From NCBI GenBank assembly GCA_964559125.1, contig CAZLGW010000074.1:1-12307 (forward strand): DNA of 12,307 nucleotides, read 5' to 3'. Each line of letters opens with the position of its first letter. The first letter of the stretch is position 1. This DNA is from Ravibacter sp964559125. GTDB taxonomy: Bacteria; Bacteroidota; Bacteroidia; Cytophagales; Spirosomataceae. The position numbers were made by a program, and so were the translations under genes. This document shows positions 6,293 through 12,206 of the stretch, in pieces. The notes beneath the pieces were generated by a model that saw nothing but the letters and a program-made list of their open reading frames with translations, did no database searches and had not been told where the DNA came from.

Positions 6293-8068
6293 GTCTTTAC
6301 GCGGCGTGTAAAGAAGCAGATTCAGTGCCAATAGCGATAGATCGGGGTTATGGGAGGTACAAAATGCCCGGAGATCTGCCTCTGCCGACCGGTCAGCCCA
6401 GTGATGATAAGCTAACCATGAAGCCAGTACAGCTGCCGGAGGGTAGGTGTCGCGTGTGGCCGCCAGGATTTGATTTCTGTACCTGTCGATTTTTTCGGCA
6501 GGATAGGAACAAAGGCCCGTAAGCGCCCAGTATCGCTGTAGGGAATCTCCCTTTTCAAGAAACTCAACCTGTTTTTTTAAGGCATTCCGGTCGGTGAACC
6601 CGGAAAGGACTGCTGCCGCCCAAACCGGCTCCGGTTGATAGGCCTTCCTGTCCAACCGGTATTCATAAGGATTAGCGCCTCCCGGTAGACTGCGCATGGA
6701 AAACTCGGGCATGAACATAATGTCTCTTTGTGTAAGCAATTCATCCTCCAAAGCCTTACGCATCCTGTTTCTGATCTTGCTGTAGGCAGGATCATCCGCA
6801 AGGTTTTTCATTTCCCAGGGATCTTTTTCGAGGTCGAAAAGCATCTCGGGAGGCCTTTGGGTAAATAGCCTTTCCTGATCTTTGTTCAGCCTGCCTGCCA
6901 GGAAATCCTGCCGCATTTCCTGTTTGATCTCTCCTATTTCCATATAACGGATATAGCGCAACTCCGGCATAAAAGGCATGAAGTTGCGGGTATAAACGTA
7001 TCTTCCGTCCATGACGGTCCTGCACAGATCGGGGCCGTTGTCGGAGCGGTCAGAAGACAGGAAGCAATATCCAGGGGCTTTTTTGCGCGCGGGCCCGGCG
7101 AGGGCGCGCCCGCTCATGTGCGCCGGGATTTCTGTTCCGGTGAGGCTCAGCACAGTAGGGCCCAGGTCTGTGAAGTCGGTGAGCTCGGAGACGGTACTGC
7201 CTGCGCTGCCCCAGGGCGATAAATGCTGATAGGCAGGTGGAAACCAGACTGCAAACGGAACCCGGTAAGAGAAGTCGATACTGTTGGTTTTTCCTCTCGG
7301 CATTCCTTCCCCGTGATCCGAAAAGAAAAATATAATGGTGCTGTCGCGAAGACCGTCCTCTTCCAGTTTTTTCAACAGCAGCCCGATTTTCCGGTCGGTA
7401 AGGCTGAGTGAATTATAAACCCTGGCGAGTGGCTTCCGCATAGCGGGGCTGTCCCGGTAAAAGGGAGGGACTTCGAAGTCATTTTCAGATACCCGCGCTT
7501 CTTCCGGCAGCTGCTCCAGCACCTGTTTCCTGTACCTTTCATAGGGAAAGGTCATGGTCCGGGACTGGTGCGAGTCCTCGAAATTGAAAACGGCAAAAAA
7601 AGGCTGGCCGGGTTTGCGGTGGCTCCAATCGGCGGTGGCGGAGCTTTCGTCCCAGGCTTCTTTGATGAAAGACGCCTCATCAGCGACGTTGTAGTCAGTT
7701 TTGCGGTTATTGACAGTAAAATACCCGTTTTGCCGAAGATAAAAGGGGAACCCTTTGATGAAACCGGGTAGTGGATTTTTGCTGCGATGGTGGCCAGTAC
7801 CCGCCTGGTAGGTTTTTACAGCGGTGATGAGGGCCGTACGGCTCGGAGAGCATACCGATCCGGTAGAAAACGCATTGAGGAAGCGGTGCCCCTGCCCGGC
7901 CAGATGATCGATAACGGGCGTTTTAGCGTGTGGGTTTCCATAGCAGCCGATGAACTCAGGCGAAGTATCTTCAATCGTGATCCAGAGGATGTTGGGGCGG
8001 TCTTCTTTGCAAAAGGCATAACTGATGCCGGAAAGCAGAACCCACAATAATATCACATACTTTTTCAT
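6158..8068 (-). CDS. Secreted S1-family sulfatase with helical C-terminal domain
   Basis: It is predicted to hydrolyse sulfate esters or N-sulfates of glycans in the periplasm or outside the cell (636 residues). A signal peptide (M-K-K-Y-V-I-L-L-W-V-L-L, cleavage near S-Y-A) precedes the alkaline-phosphatase-like sulfatase fold. The metal-binding strand is I-L-W-I-T-I-E-D (D34). The active-site motif C-S-P-S-R has Cys73, the residue converted to formylglycine, and Arg77. Further metal and substrate residues are likely Asp251-His252 (F-F-S-D-H-G-E) and Lys260 (P-R-G-K-T-N). From about residue 465 to the end is an alpha-helical, HEAT-like extension (Y-W-A-L-T-G-L, A-V-L-A-S-W-L-A). The sequence resembles sulfatases of the N-sulfoglucosamine sulfohydrolase-like group, but the substrate is not certain. 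It is the second gene of the operon, starting 8 nt after the upstream sulfatase stops. The formylglycine-generating enzyme or anaerobic maturase it needs is not in the window. Confidence 0.92.
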   Translation of the reverse strand: MKKYVILLWVLLSGISYAFCKEDRPNILWITIEDTSPEFIGCYGNPHAKTPVIDHLAGQGHRFLNAFSTGSVCSPSRTALITAVKTYQAGTGHHRSKNPLPGFIKGFPFYLRQNGYFTVNNRKTDYNVADEASFIKEAWDESSATADWSHRKPGQPFFAVFNFEDSHQSRTMTFPYERYRKQVLEQLPEEARVSENDFEVPPFYRDSPAMRKPLARVYNSLSLTDRKIGLLLKKLEEDGLRDSTIIFFFSDHGEGMPRGKTNSIDFSYRVPFAVWFPPAYQHLSPWGSAGSTVSELTDFTDLGPTVLSLTGTEIPAHMSGRALAGPARKKAPGYCFLSSDRSDNGPDLCRTVMDGRYVYTRNFMPFMPELRYIRYMEIGEIKQEMRQDFLAGRLNKDQERLFTQRPPEMLFDLEKDPWEMKNLADDPAYSKIRNRMRKALEDELLTQRDIMFMPEFSMRSLPGGANPYEYRLDRKAYQPEPVWAAAVLSGFTDRNALKKQVEFLEKGDSLQRYWALTGLCSYPAEKIDRYRNQILAATRDTYPPAAVLASWLAYHHWADRSAEADLRAFCTSHNPDLSLLALNLLLYTPRKDPFVATVKEAYRQSGRFKDPYVIKAACQDFLGSLGLVPNTFEYAE

Positions 8069-8076
8069 CGCGCCGG

Positions 8077-9687
8077 CTATTTATTCATATCTGTTTTCTC
8101 GAAATCGGACGGATTTACCCAACCGGCATTCAGCTTTTCGCCTTTTTTCCAGCGGTTGTAAAAATTGAAGGAAGCCTCGTTGGCAAAGGGGTATTGATCG
8201 AAAACGTACCCTTTCCCCTCCATCCGGGGGTCGCCCTGCGCCTTTAGCTCCTGTTCCATTTCTGTCCGGAGCTTTCGGGCAACCTTTTTGTAATTCGCAT
8301 GCTGCGCGAGATTTTCTATACCGTGCGGGTCGGTATCGAGCTTGTACAATTCTTCGTCGGGCCGCTTTCCGAACGACAGGTCCCAATAGGGGTCGGTCCC
8401 TTTGCTTCGCCTGGCATTCAGTATTTCGGTCTTCGTGGGGCTGCCGTCTGCATCGAGATAGCCGGTTTCGGGGTTACCGGCCGGCCACCTGGCCGGCTCG
8501 TAATTGACAAGATAGAAAAAATTATCTTTCACAATTGCCCTTACGGGAAATCCGGCGTCGTCAGGCCTGCCCACATCCGTTCTTTCGCGGCCAAGCAACA
8601 TCCGGTTGCGGCTGCGATCGACCTGTCCGTCTTTTTCCGACAGAAGCAAAGGCAGTAACGATTTTCCCTGGACCTGCTGCATAGTATTCTCCTGATCTGA
8701 AATACCGGCTAGCTCCAGGAATGTTGGTGCAAAATCAATAAAGCTCACATAATCTTTTACGATGCGCCCCTTCTTTTTCATTTTGCGCTTCCACATCATG
8801 GCCAGGGGGAGGTGATTGGAGAATTCATAGACATTCCCCTTTACTCTCGGGAAGGGCATGCCGTTATCGGAAGTGACCACGACAATCGTGTTTTCAAGCT
8901 CGCCGTTCTTCTCGAGCATATCCAGTATTCTTCCCAACTGCCGGTCGAAATACTCCACTTCAAAGGCATAGTCGAGCAGGTCGTTCCGGACCACTTCGTT
9001 GTCGGGCCAGTACGGAGGTACTTCGCGAATATCGGTCGTTTTTTTACCTCCCTGAGCCGCACCCGATCCGTACGCATAGGTCCTGTGTGGCTCCAAGCCC
9101 CCGTACCAGAAGCAAAAGGGCTGGTTACCAGGCTTTTTCTCCAGGAATTCCCGGAAGTTTTCAGCGTAATCGATATTGGAGATATTGGGAGTGGGAGGCT
9201 GGATTTTATGCTGGTTGAACATGGGGCCGGTGAGCTGGCGCGGTTTGCCTGCCCGGTTGCCGACCTTCCCCGGAGCCCAGCCCTTGCCCGAATAGCCCGT
9301 CCAATACCCATGGTCTCCCAGGGTTTCGATCCAGGTAACAAATTTATCCGGGAAATAGGGGACATGGTTACCGGCTTCTTCGAGCTGCCAGGGGTTCCTG
9401 CCGGTCAGGATACAGGCCCTTGAAGGCGAGCACTTGGAGTTGGGCGTGTAGGCATTGGCAAACAATACGCCTTCGCGGGCAACCCTGTCGAAGGAAGGGG
9501 TGTTGATCCAGGGAGTTTCATGATAGGCGTTCAGGAACCGGAAAGACATGTCGTCGGCGATGCAGAAGAGGATGTTGGGAGGCGCCTCTTTCCCGGCTTT
9601 TGTTTCTTTTTGCCGGGTTAAGGCGATCAGTCCGCCTGTTAATAGCAGGATCAGCGCGGGAGCAGCCAGTTGTTTTCTGAAAATCAT
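8077..9687 (-). CDS. Secreted S1-family sulfatase
   Basis: This is a sulfatase of 536 residues and the first gene of the two-gene minus-strand operon. An N-terminal hydrophobic segment (residues about 7-23) acts as signal or anchor. The fold begins with N-I-L-F-C-I-A-D-D (Asp45, Asp46, metal ligands). The formylglycine motif C-S-P-S-R gives Cys86 and Arg90 and continues A-C-I-L-T-G-R-N. The late active-site motif is T-S-D-N-G-M-P-F-P-R-V-K (Asp274, Asn275, Lys283). G-G-L-E-P-H-R carries the mid-domain histidine, and G-K-S-L-L-P-L-L is the usual loop after the catalytic domain. It resembles heparan N-sulfatase-like bacterial enzymes, as its neighbour does, but the two are clearly different proteins, which suggests complementary positions on one sulfated glycan. 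The start at 9685-9687 is supported by an AGGAA element about 7 nt upstream (G-A-G-G-A-A-C-T-G), better than most genes here. Confidence 0.93.
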   Translation of the reverse strand: MIFRKQLAAPALILLLTGGLIALTRQKETKAGKEAPPNILFCIADDMSFRFLNAYHETPWINTPSFDRVAREGVLFANAYTPNSKCSPSRACILTGRNPWQLEEAGNHVPYFPDKFVTWIETLGDHGYWTGYSGKGWAPGKVGNRAGKPRQLTGPMFNQHKIQPPTPNISNIDYAENFREFLEKKPGNQPFCFWYGGLEPHRTYAYGSGAAQGGKKTTDIREVPPYWPDNEVVRNDLLDYAFEVEYFDRQLGRILDMLEKNGELENTIVVVTSDNGMPFPRVKGNVYEFSNHLPLAMMWKRKMKKKGRIVKDYVSFIDFAPTFLELAGISDQENTMQQVQGKSLLPLLLSEKDGQVDRSRNRMLLGRERTDVGRPDDAGFPVRAIVKDNFFYLVNYEPARWPAGNPETGYLDADGSPTKTEILNARRSKGTDPYWDLSFGKRPDEELYKLDTDPHGIENLAQHANYKKVARKLRTEMEQELKAQGDPRMEGKGYVFDQYPFANEASFNFYNRWKKGEKLNAGWVNPSDFEKTDMNK

Positions 9688-9794
9688 ATCAGTTCCTCAA
9701 ACTTTTATTCAGCACAATATGCCGTACTACCTGTATTCCGACCGTATCATCGTGATTTTTATTTCTTCACACGGCGTTTCTATTGTCATAGTTG

Positions 9795-9802
9795 CAAATT
9801 TA
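9795..9802 (-). promoter_or_regulatory. -7 promoter element for the sulfatase operon
   Basis: On the minus strand this reads TAAATTTG, an exact TAnnTTTG match, about 107 nt upstream of the first sulfatase start. The only TTG upstream (minus-strand complement of 9817-9819) is 14 nt away, closer than the usual 19-21, so the -33 element is poor. That is compatible with an activator-dependent promoter but does not prove one. Confidence 0.4.
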
Positions 9803-9815
9803 TCCGGAATAAAAA

Positions 9816-9859
9816 GCAAGAACTGCAGCGTTTTTAATAAAATTCTGCAGTTCTTTTGC
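9816..9859 (-). terminator. Inverted repeat, terminator-like or operator
   Basis: Arms AAGAACTGCAG (9818-9828) and CTGCAGTTCTT (9845-9855) pair perfectly over 11 bp around a 16-nt A/T loop; a GC pair extends the stem beyond a 2-base bulge. On the minus strand the stem is followed by TTGCTTTTTATT. It starts 7 nt past the TAA (9866-9868) ending a degenerate coding segment, as expected for that relic's terminator. It also lies just upstream of the sulfatase operon's -7 element, so it could act as a regulator-binding dyad. Confidence 0.5.
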
Positions 9860-9865
9860 AATGTA

Positions 9866-10060
9866 TTACTTCCTGATGACCACCCAAATTTCCACTCCGG
9901 AGAGCAATAGGTTCTGAGGTCTTCACTCCAATTTGAGGCTTTCCGTTGCAGTAGAGGCAAGATGCTCTGTCCGCTCAGGGTCAGGTGTTTACCTGGTTTA
10001 CTGCCGGTCATTTGGAATATAGCAGACCCCGAAACCAGGAGATTAAGGGCTTGTTGAAAG
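9866..10060 (-). pseudogene. Degenerate sulfatase-like segment
   Basis: A minus-strand frame in the middle of this stretch reads M-T-G-S-K-P-G-K-H-L, then L-S-G-Q-S-I-L-P-L-L and N-W-S-E-D-L-R-T-Y-C (about 9904-10011). The G-Q-S-I-L-P-L-L core is the loop found after the catalytic domain of S1 sulfatases and parallels G-K-S-L-L-P-L-L in the intact gene at 8077-9687. Downstream, in another frame, comes L-L-L-S-G-V-E-I-W-V-V-I-R-K and TAA (9866-9868), which looks like a natural C-terminus. The two parts are out of frame and no N-terminal catalytic motifs are present, so if real it is a frameshifted internal fragment. The identification rests on short motifs only. Confidence 0.35.
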
Positions 10061-10168
10061 CTTGTACTTATTTGCCGGGCTACCCACGGCTGGATTCTTA
10101 CAGCAGAAGATGAAGAGATTATCAATCTGGATGGAATAAACATTGAAGTTAAAGCCGTATGGAAATAG
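10058..10168 (+). pseudogene. Plus-strand 3' coding remnant of unknown gene
   Basis: An open frame after TGA (10055-10057) runs 36 codons to TAG (10166-10168). Its end reads GWILTAEDEEIINLDGINIE and then V-K-A-V-W-K, which has the composition of a real protein C-terminus. Copy A of the repeat keeps the same frame in degenerate form (GTT AAA GTC GTA TAG at 6104-6118), so a gene ending toward the sulfatase 3' end may once have been present at both places. There is no start codon or identifiable family, so it is at best a truncated relic. Confidence 0.3.
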
Positions 10169-10336
10169 CTGTTGGAGGAATAACAGGCTAATTCAAAACA
10201 ATTACTCCGCATATTCAACCGTATTCGGGAGGAGCCCAAGGCTTCCAAGGAAATCCTGGCAGGCCGCTTTAATGACGTAAGGGTCTTTGAAGCGGCCCGA
10301 TTGCAGATAGGCTTATTTGACAGTCGTAACAAAAGG
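10146..10336. repeat. 191-bp direct repeat, copy B (relic)
   Basis: This is the counterpart of 6102-6292 in the same orientation, about 83% identical without gaps. The two copies are offset by 4,044 bp and flank the sulfatase operon. Similarity stops at 10336, seven nt before the TTG of the hicBA promoter. Confidence 0.9.
10202..10336 (-). pseudogene. Truncated sulfatase C-terminus with premature stop
   Basis: It encodes the same last 44 codons as the intact sulfatase at 6158-8068, including P-F-V-x-T-V-K, S-G-R-F-K-D-P-Y-V-I-K-A-A-C-Q-D-F-L-G-S-L-G-L and E-Y-A-E, ending in TAA (TGA in the intact gene). By hand comparison 13 codons differ synonymously and 5 non-synonymously: A to T, R to L, V to L, F to V, and Glu to an in-frame stop TAA at 10313-10315. 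Everything 5' of this is missing; the sequence changes abruptly at 10337. The excess of silent changes implies the ancestor was a working paralogue before truncation. Confidence 0.88.
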
Positions 10337-10342
10337 TGCATA

Positions 10343-10374
10343 TTGACAGATAAGCAAAGGAAAGTGTATATTTG
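10343..10374 (+). promoter_or_regulatory. hicBA promoter
   Basis: TTG (10343-10345) and TATATTTG (10367-10374) are separated by 21 nt, the best match to the Bacteroidota -33/-7 promoter (TTTG, 19-21 nt, TAnnTTTG) in the window. Transcription would start near 10381, about 15 nt before the hicB ATG. A leaderless or very short leader arrangement is consistent with the absence of a Shine-Dalgarno sequence. Confidence 0.65.
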
Positions 10375-10395
10375 AATTGGATAACAAGAAAAAAG

Positions 10396-10599
10396 ATGAC
10401 ACTGACGGTTTTGATCATTAAAGGAAAGGAAGGTCTCATAGGCACGATCAAAGAAATTCCGGCCGTTATTACGCAGGGAGAAACCAGGGAAGAGCTTATG
10501 GAGAACATAAAGGATGCCCTCGAACTATATCTCGAAGACATGAGGGCTGAGAAAGATTTGCCGTCGGTCATTGGCAGGGAAGAGCTTGTATTTGCATAA
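10396..10599 (+). CDS. hicB: HicB-family antitoxin
   Basis: This is the antitoxin of a type II toxin-antitoxin pair, expected to bind and inhibit the HicA RNase. It has 67 residues from the ATG at 10396; an upstream in-frame ATG at 10372 lies inside the -7 element and cannot be used from that promoter. The sequence is a single partial-RNase-H-like HicB domain: a beta hairpin (L-T-V-L-I-I-K-G-K-E-G-L-I-G-T-I-K-E-I-P), the T-Q-G-E-T-R-E-E-L segment and the helix M-E-N-I-K-D-A-L-E-L-Y-L-E-D-M. It is of the short type and lacks the C-terminal helix-turn-helix or ribbon-helix-helix DNA-binding domain of larger HicB proteins, so self-repression would need another mechanism. It is the first gene of the operon, and its TAA overlaps the toxin's ATG by one base (TAATG), indicating translational coupling. 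Confidence 0.9.
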   Translation: MTLTVLIIKGKEGLIGTIKEIPAVITQGETREELMENIKDALELYLEDMRAEKDLPSVIGREELVFA

Positions 10600-10790
10600 T
10601 GTCGGTAAAGAGAAACCAGTTTTTAAAACATCTAAAGGGCTGTGGATGTTCTTTGCATCGACATGGATCCAAACATGACATCTATATAAATACAACTACA
10701 GGAAAGAAGACCACGGTACCCCGACACCCCAAATTGGACATTGATCTTTGTAAGATGATTTGTAAGCAACTAGAAATCGTCGTGATGTAA
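10599..10790 (+). CDS. hicA: HicA-family toxin (mRNA interferase)
   Basis: This is a small basic toxin of 63 residues, predicted to cleave mRNA or tmRNA when freed from HicB. It has a double-stranded-RNA-binding-like fold: an N-terminal helix (K-R-N-Q-F-L-K-H-L-K-G-C-G-C), then R-H-G-S-K-H-D-I-Y, where His26 corresponds to the conserved catalytic histidine of the family, then T-T-V-P-R-H-P and a final helix C-K-M-I-C-K-Q-L-E-I. All expected family elements are present and the length is normal, so the toxin is probably active. The order antitoxin-then-toxin is the reverse of the classical hicA-hicB arrangement but is seen in other Bacteroidota and cyanobacteria. It ends 37 nt before the convergent transporter gene. 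Confidence 0.9.
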   Translation: MSVKRNQFLKHLKGCGCSLHRHGSKHDIYINTTTGKKTTVPRHPKLDIDLCKMICKQLEIVVM

Positions 10791-10827
10791 GAAGGCCTTC
10801 ATTTTTGTGTCTAACTAACTGATCTTC

Positions 10828-12198
10828 TCAGACGTCACCGGCAGCCTTATTGTTCTTCACCCACAGAGCGGAGACTTTTTCGAGAGAAACGCCTTTAGTT
10901 TCCGGCAGCATTTTCCAGCAAAATAGCACGCCTAGCCAGCAGATCCCAGCAAAAACAAGGTATATACCTGCAGCGCTACCATACGTTTGGCCAAACCATT
11001 CGCTCATGACGGGAAAAAAACGGGCAATCAGGAAAGAAGAGAGGTAGAGGAAAAAGCATACGACCCCCATTGCTTTACCGCGTACGCGGTTGGGGAACAT
11101 CTCAGCAACGATCACCCAGCTTAGGGGAGCCAGGCCAAGCGTAAACGATCCGGTAGCCAATAGCATGGGCAGCAGGATATATAGAGGCGGCAACCCGGCG
11201 TATAGAATAGCTGCCATAAGGATATGTCCTGCACCCATGAAGAATACACTGACGATCAAAAGCCCTTTCCGACTGAAATGCCTGATCAGGGGGAAGGCTG
11301 CCAGCGTACAAACAAAAATAAAAAGGTAAACAGGGATAGAGCTCAGGATCGCATTTGAGCCTACGCTGATGCCTGCCTCCGAAAGGATGGTGGGTGCATA
11401 CAACAACATCATGTTTACTCCGTTGACCTGCGAGAGGACCATCAGTATTACTCCTGCCAGTAGCGCGGCCCTGGTCCATCCGTTCAGCAATTCTCTGAAG
11501 CCTCCGTGCTCTTGCCTGATCGAACGTTCGATCTCCCCGATCTCTTCCATCGCCTTTTCCCGGCCGTTGATACTCGTGAGTACTTTTAGAGCTTCTTTAG
11601 TTAGGCCCTTTTCCACCAGCCAGCGGGGGCTCTCCGGGATGAGCATCAGGCCTGCCATCAGAATGGAGACAGGAAGCCCCTGTGAGCCGAACATCCACCG
11701 CCAATCCCCGTCGAAAGACAGGAAGTAACTGACGATGACGGCCATGTTGATGCCGATCACGTTAGACAACTGGTTAACATTGACCAACCGACCCCTCTGG
11801 TCGGCAGGGGCAAGCTCTGCAATGTAAATGGGCGACGACATCATAGCCAGCCCGATACCGACCCCGCCCAGGAAGCGCCAGAAGCACAGGCTCCATACGG
11901 TCATGGCCAAGGCACAACCGATTGTTGAAATAAGGAAAAATAAAGCTGAAACCATCATTGTTTTGCGCCTGCCAATACGATCGGCAAACCACAACCCGAT
12001 AAGGGGTCCGGAAATAGCCCCCAGGATAGCGCTGCTGACGACGAACCCCTTCATGGAGGCCGTCAGCTGAAAATATTCTTCCAGGTAAAGCAGGGCTCCT
12101 GAAATGATAACCAAGTCATATCCAAAGAGAAACCCTCCTATGGATGCTACGAGAGCAATTTTATATACGTAAGCCGAATTTATACCATTTGATCCCAT
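10828..12198 (-). CDS. Sugar porter family MFS transporter (sugar:H+ symporter)
   Basis: This is an inner-membrane importer of a monosaccharide, most likely proton-coupled like XylE, GalP and AraE; 456 residues, about 12 transmembrane helices. Signatures in order: G-G-F-L-F-G-Y-D in helix 1, the loop motif G-L-W-F-A-D-R-I-G-R-R-K-T (68-80), P-I-Y-I-A-E-L-A-P with R-G-R-L-V after helix 4, R-W-M-F-G (167-171), P-E-S-P-R-W-L (188-194), and P-E-T-K-G-V-S-L-E at the C-terminus. The sugar-binding helix 7 segment Q-V-N-G-V-N-M-M-L-L-Y-A-P keeps the Gln and Asn of the family but has Leu where many members have the first Tyr of Y-Y-A-P. The substrate cannot be assigned. It follows the partial gene on its right by 8 nt, so it is in an operon with it. 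Confidence 0.95.
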   Translation of the reverse strand: MGSNGINSAYVYKIALVASIGGFLFGYDLVIISGALLYLEEYFQLTASMKGFVVSSAILGAISGPLIGLWFADRIGRRKTMMVSALFFLISTIGCALAMTVWSLCFWRFLGGVGIGLAMMSSPIYIAELAPADQRGRLVNVNQLSNVIGINMAVIVSYFLSFDGDWRWMFGSQGLPVSILMAGLMLIPESPRWLVEKGLTKEALKVLTSINGREKAMEEIGEIERSIRQEHGGFRELLNGWTRAALLAGVILMVLSQVNGVNMMLLYAPTILSEAGISVGSNAILSSIPVYLFIFVCTLAAFPLIRHFSRKGLLIVSVFFMGAGHILMAAILYAGLPPLYILLPMLLATGSFTLGLAPLSWVIVAEMFPNRVRGKAMGVVCFFLYLSSFLIARFFPVMSEWFGQTYGSAAGIYLVFAGICWLGVLFCWKMLPETKGVSLEKVSALWVKNNKAAGDV

Positions 12199-12206
12199 AG
12201 GGTATC

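Larger units (their letters stand above)
9688..10366. other. Gene-poor stretch with relics, between sulfatase operon and hicBA
   Basis: About 680 nt contain no intact gene. From left to right they hold a minus-strand promoter-like element (9795-9802), a hairpin (9816-9859), a degenerate sulfatase-like segment (9866-10060), a plus-strand open tail (10058-10168), a broken sulfatase C-terminus (10202-10336), and the start of the hicBA promoter. The 204-codon minus-strand frame spanning most of it is not a gene: it runs in a different frame from the sulfatase remnant and has no coherent composition. Confidence 0.75.

Noticed and set aside
9727..10341. Minus-strand ORF of 204 codons between the sulfatases and hicBA
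   Set aside because: It crosses the terminator-like hairpin and the sulfatase relic in the wrong frame, and only its middle part (about 9904-10011) looks protein-like, so it is not one gene.
10791..10809. Palindrome GAAGGCCTTC followed by ATTTTTG as hicA terminator
   Set aside because: It is a 10-nt self-complementary sequence that leaves only about 3 bp of stem once a loop forms, so it is too weak to claim.
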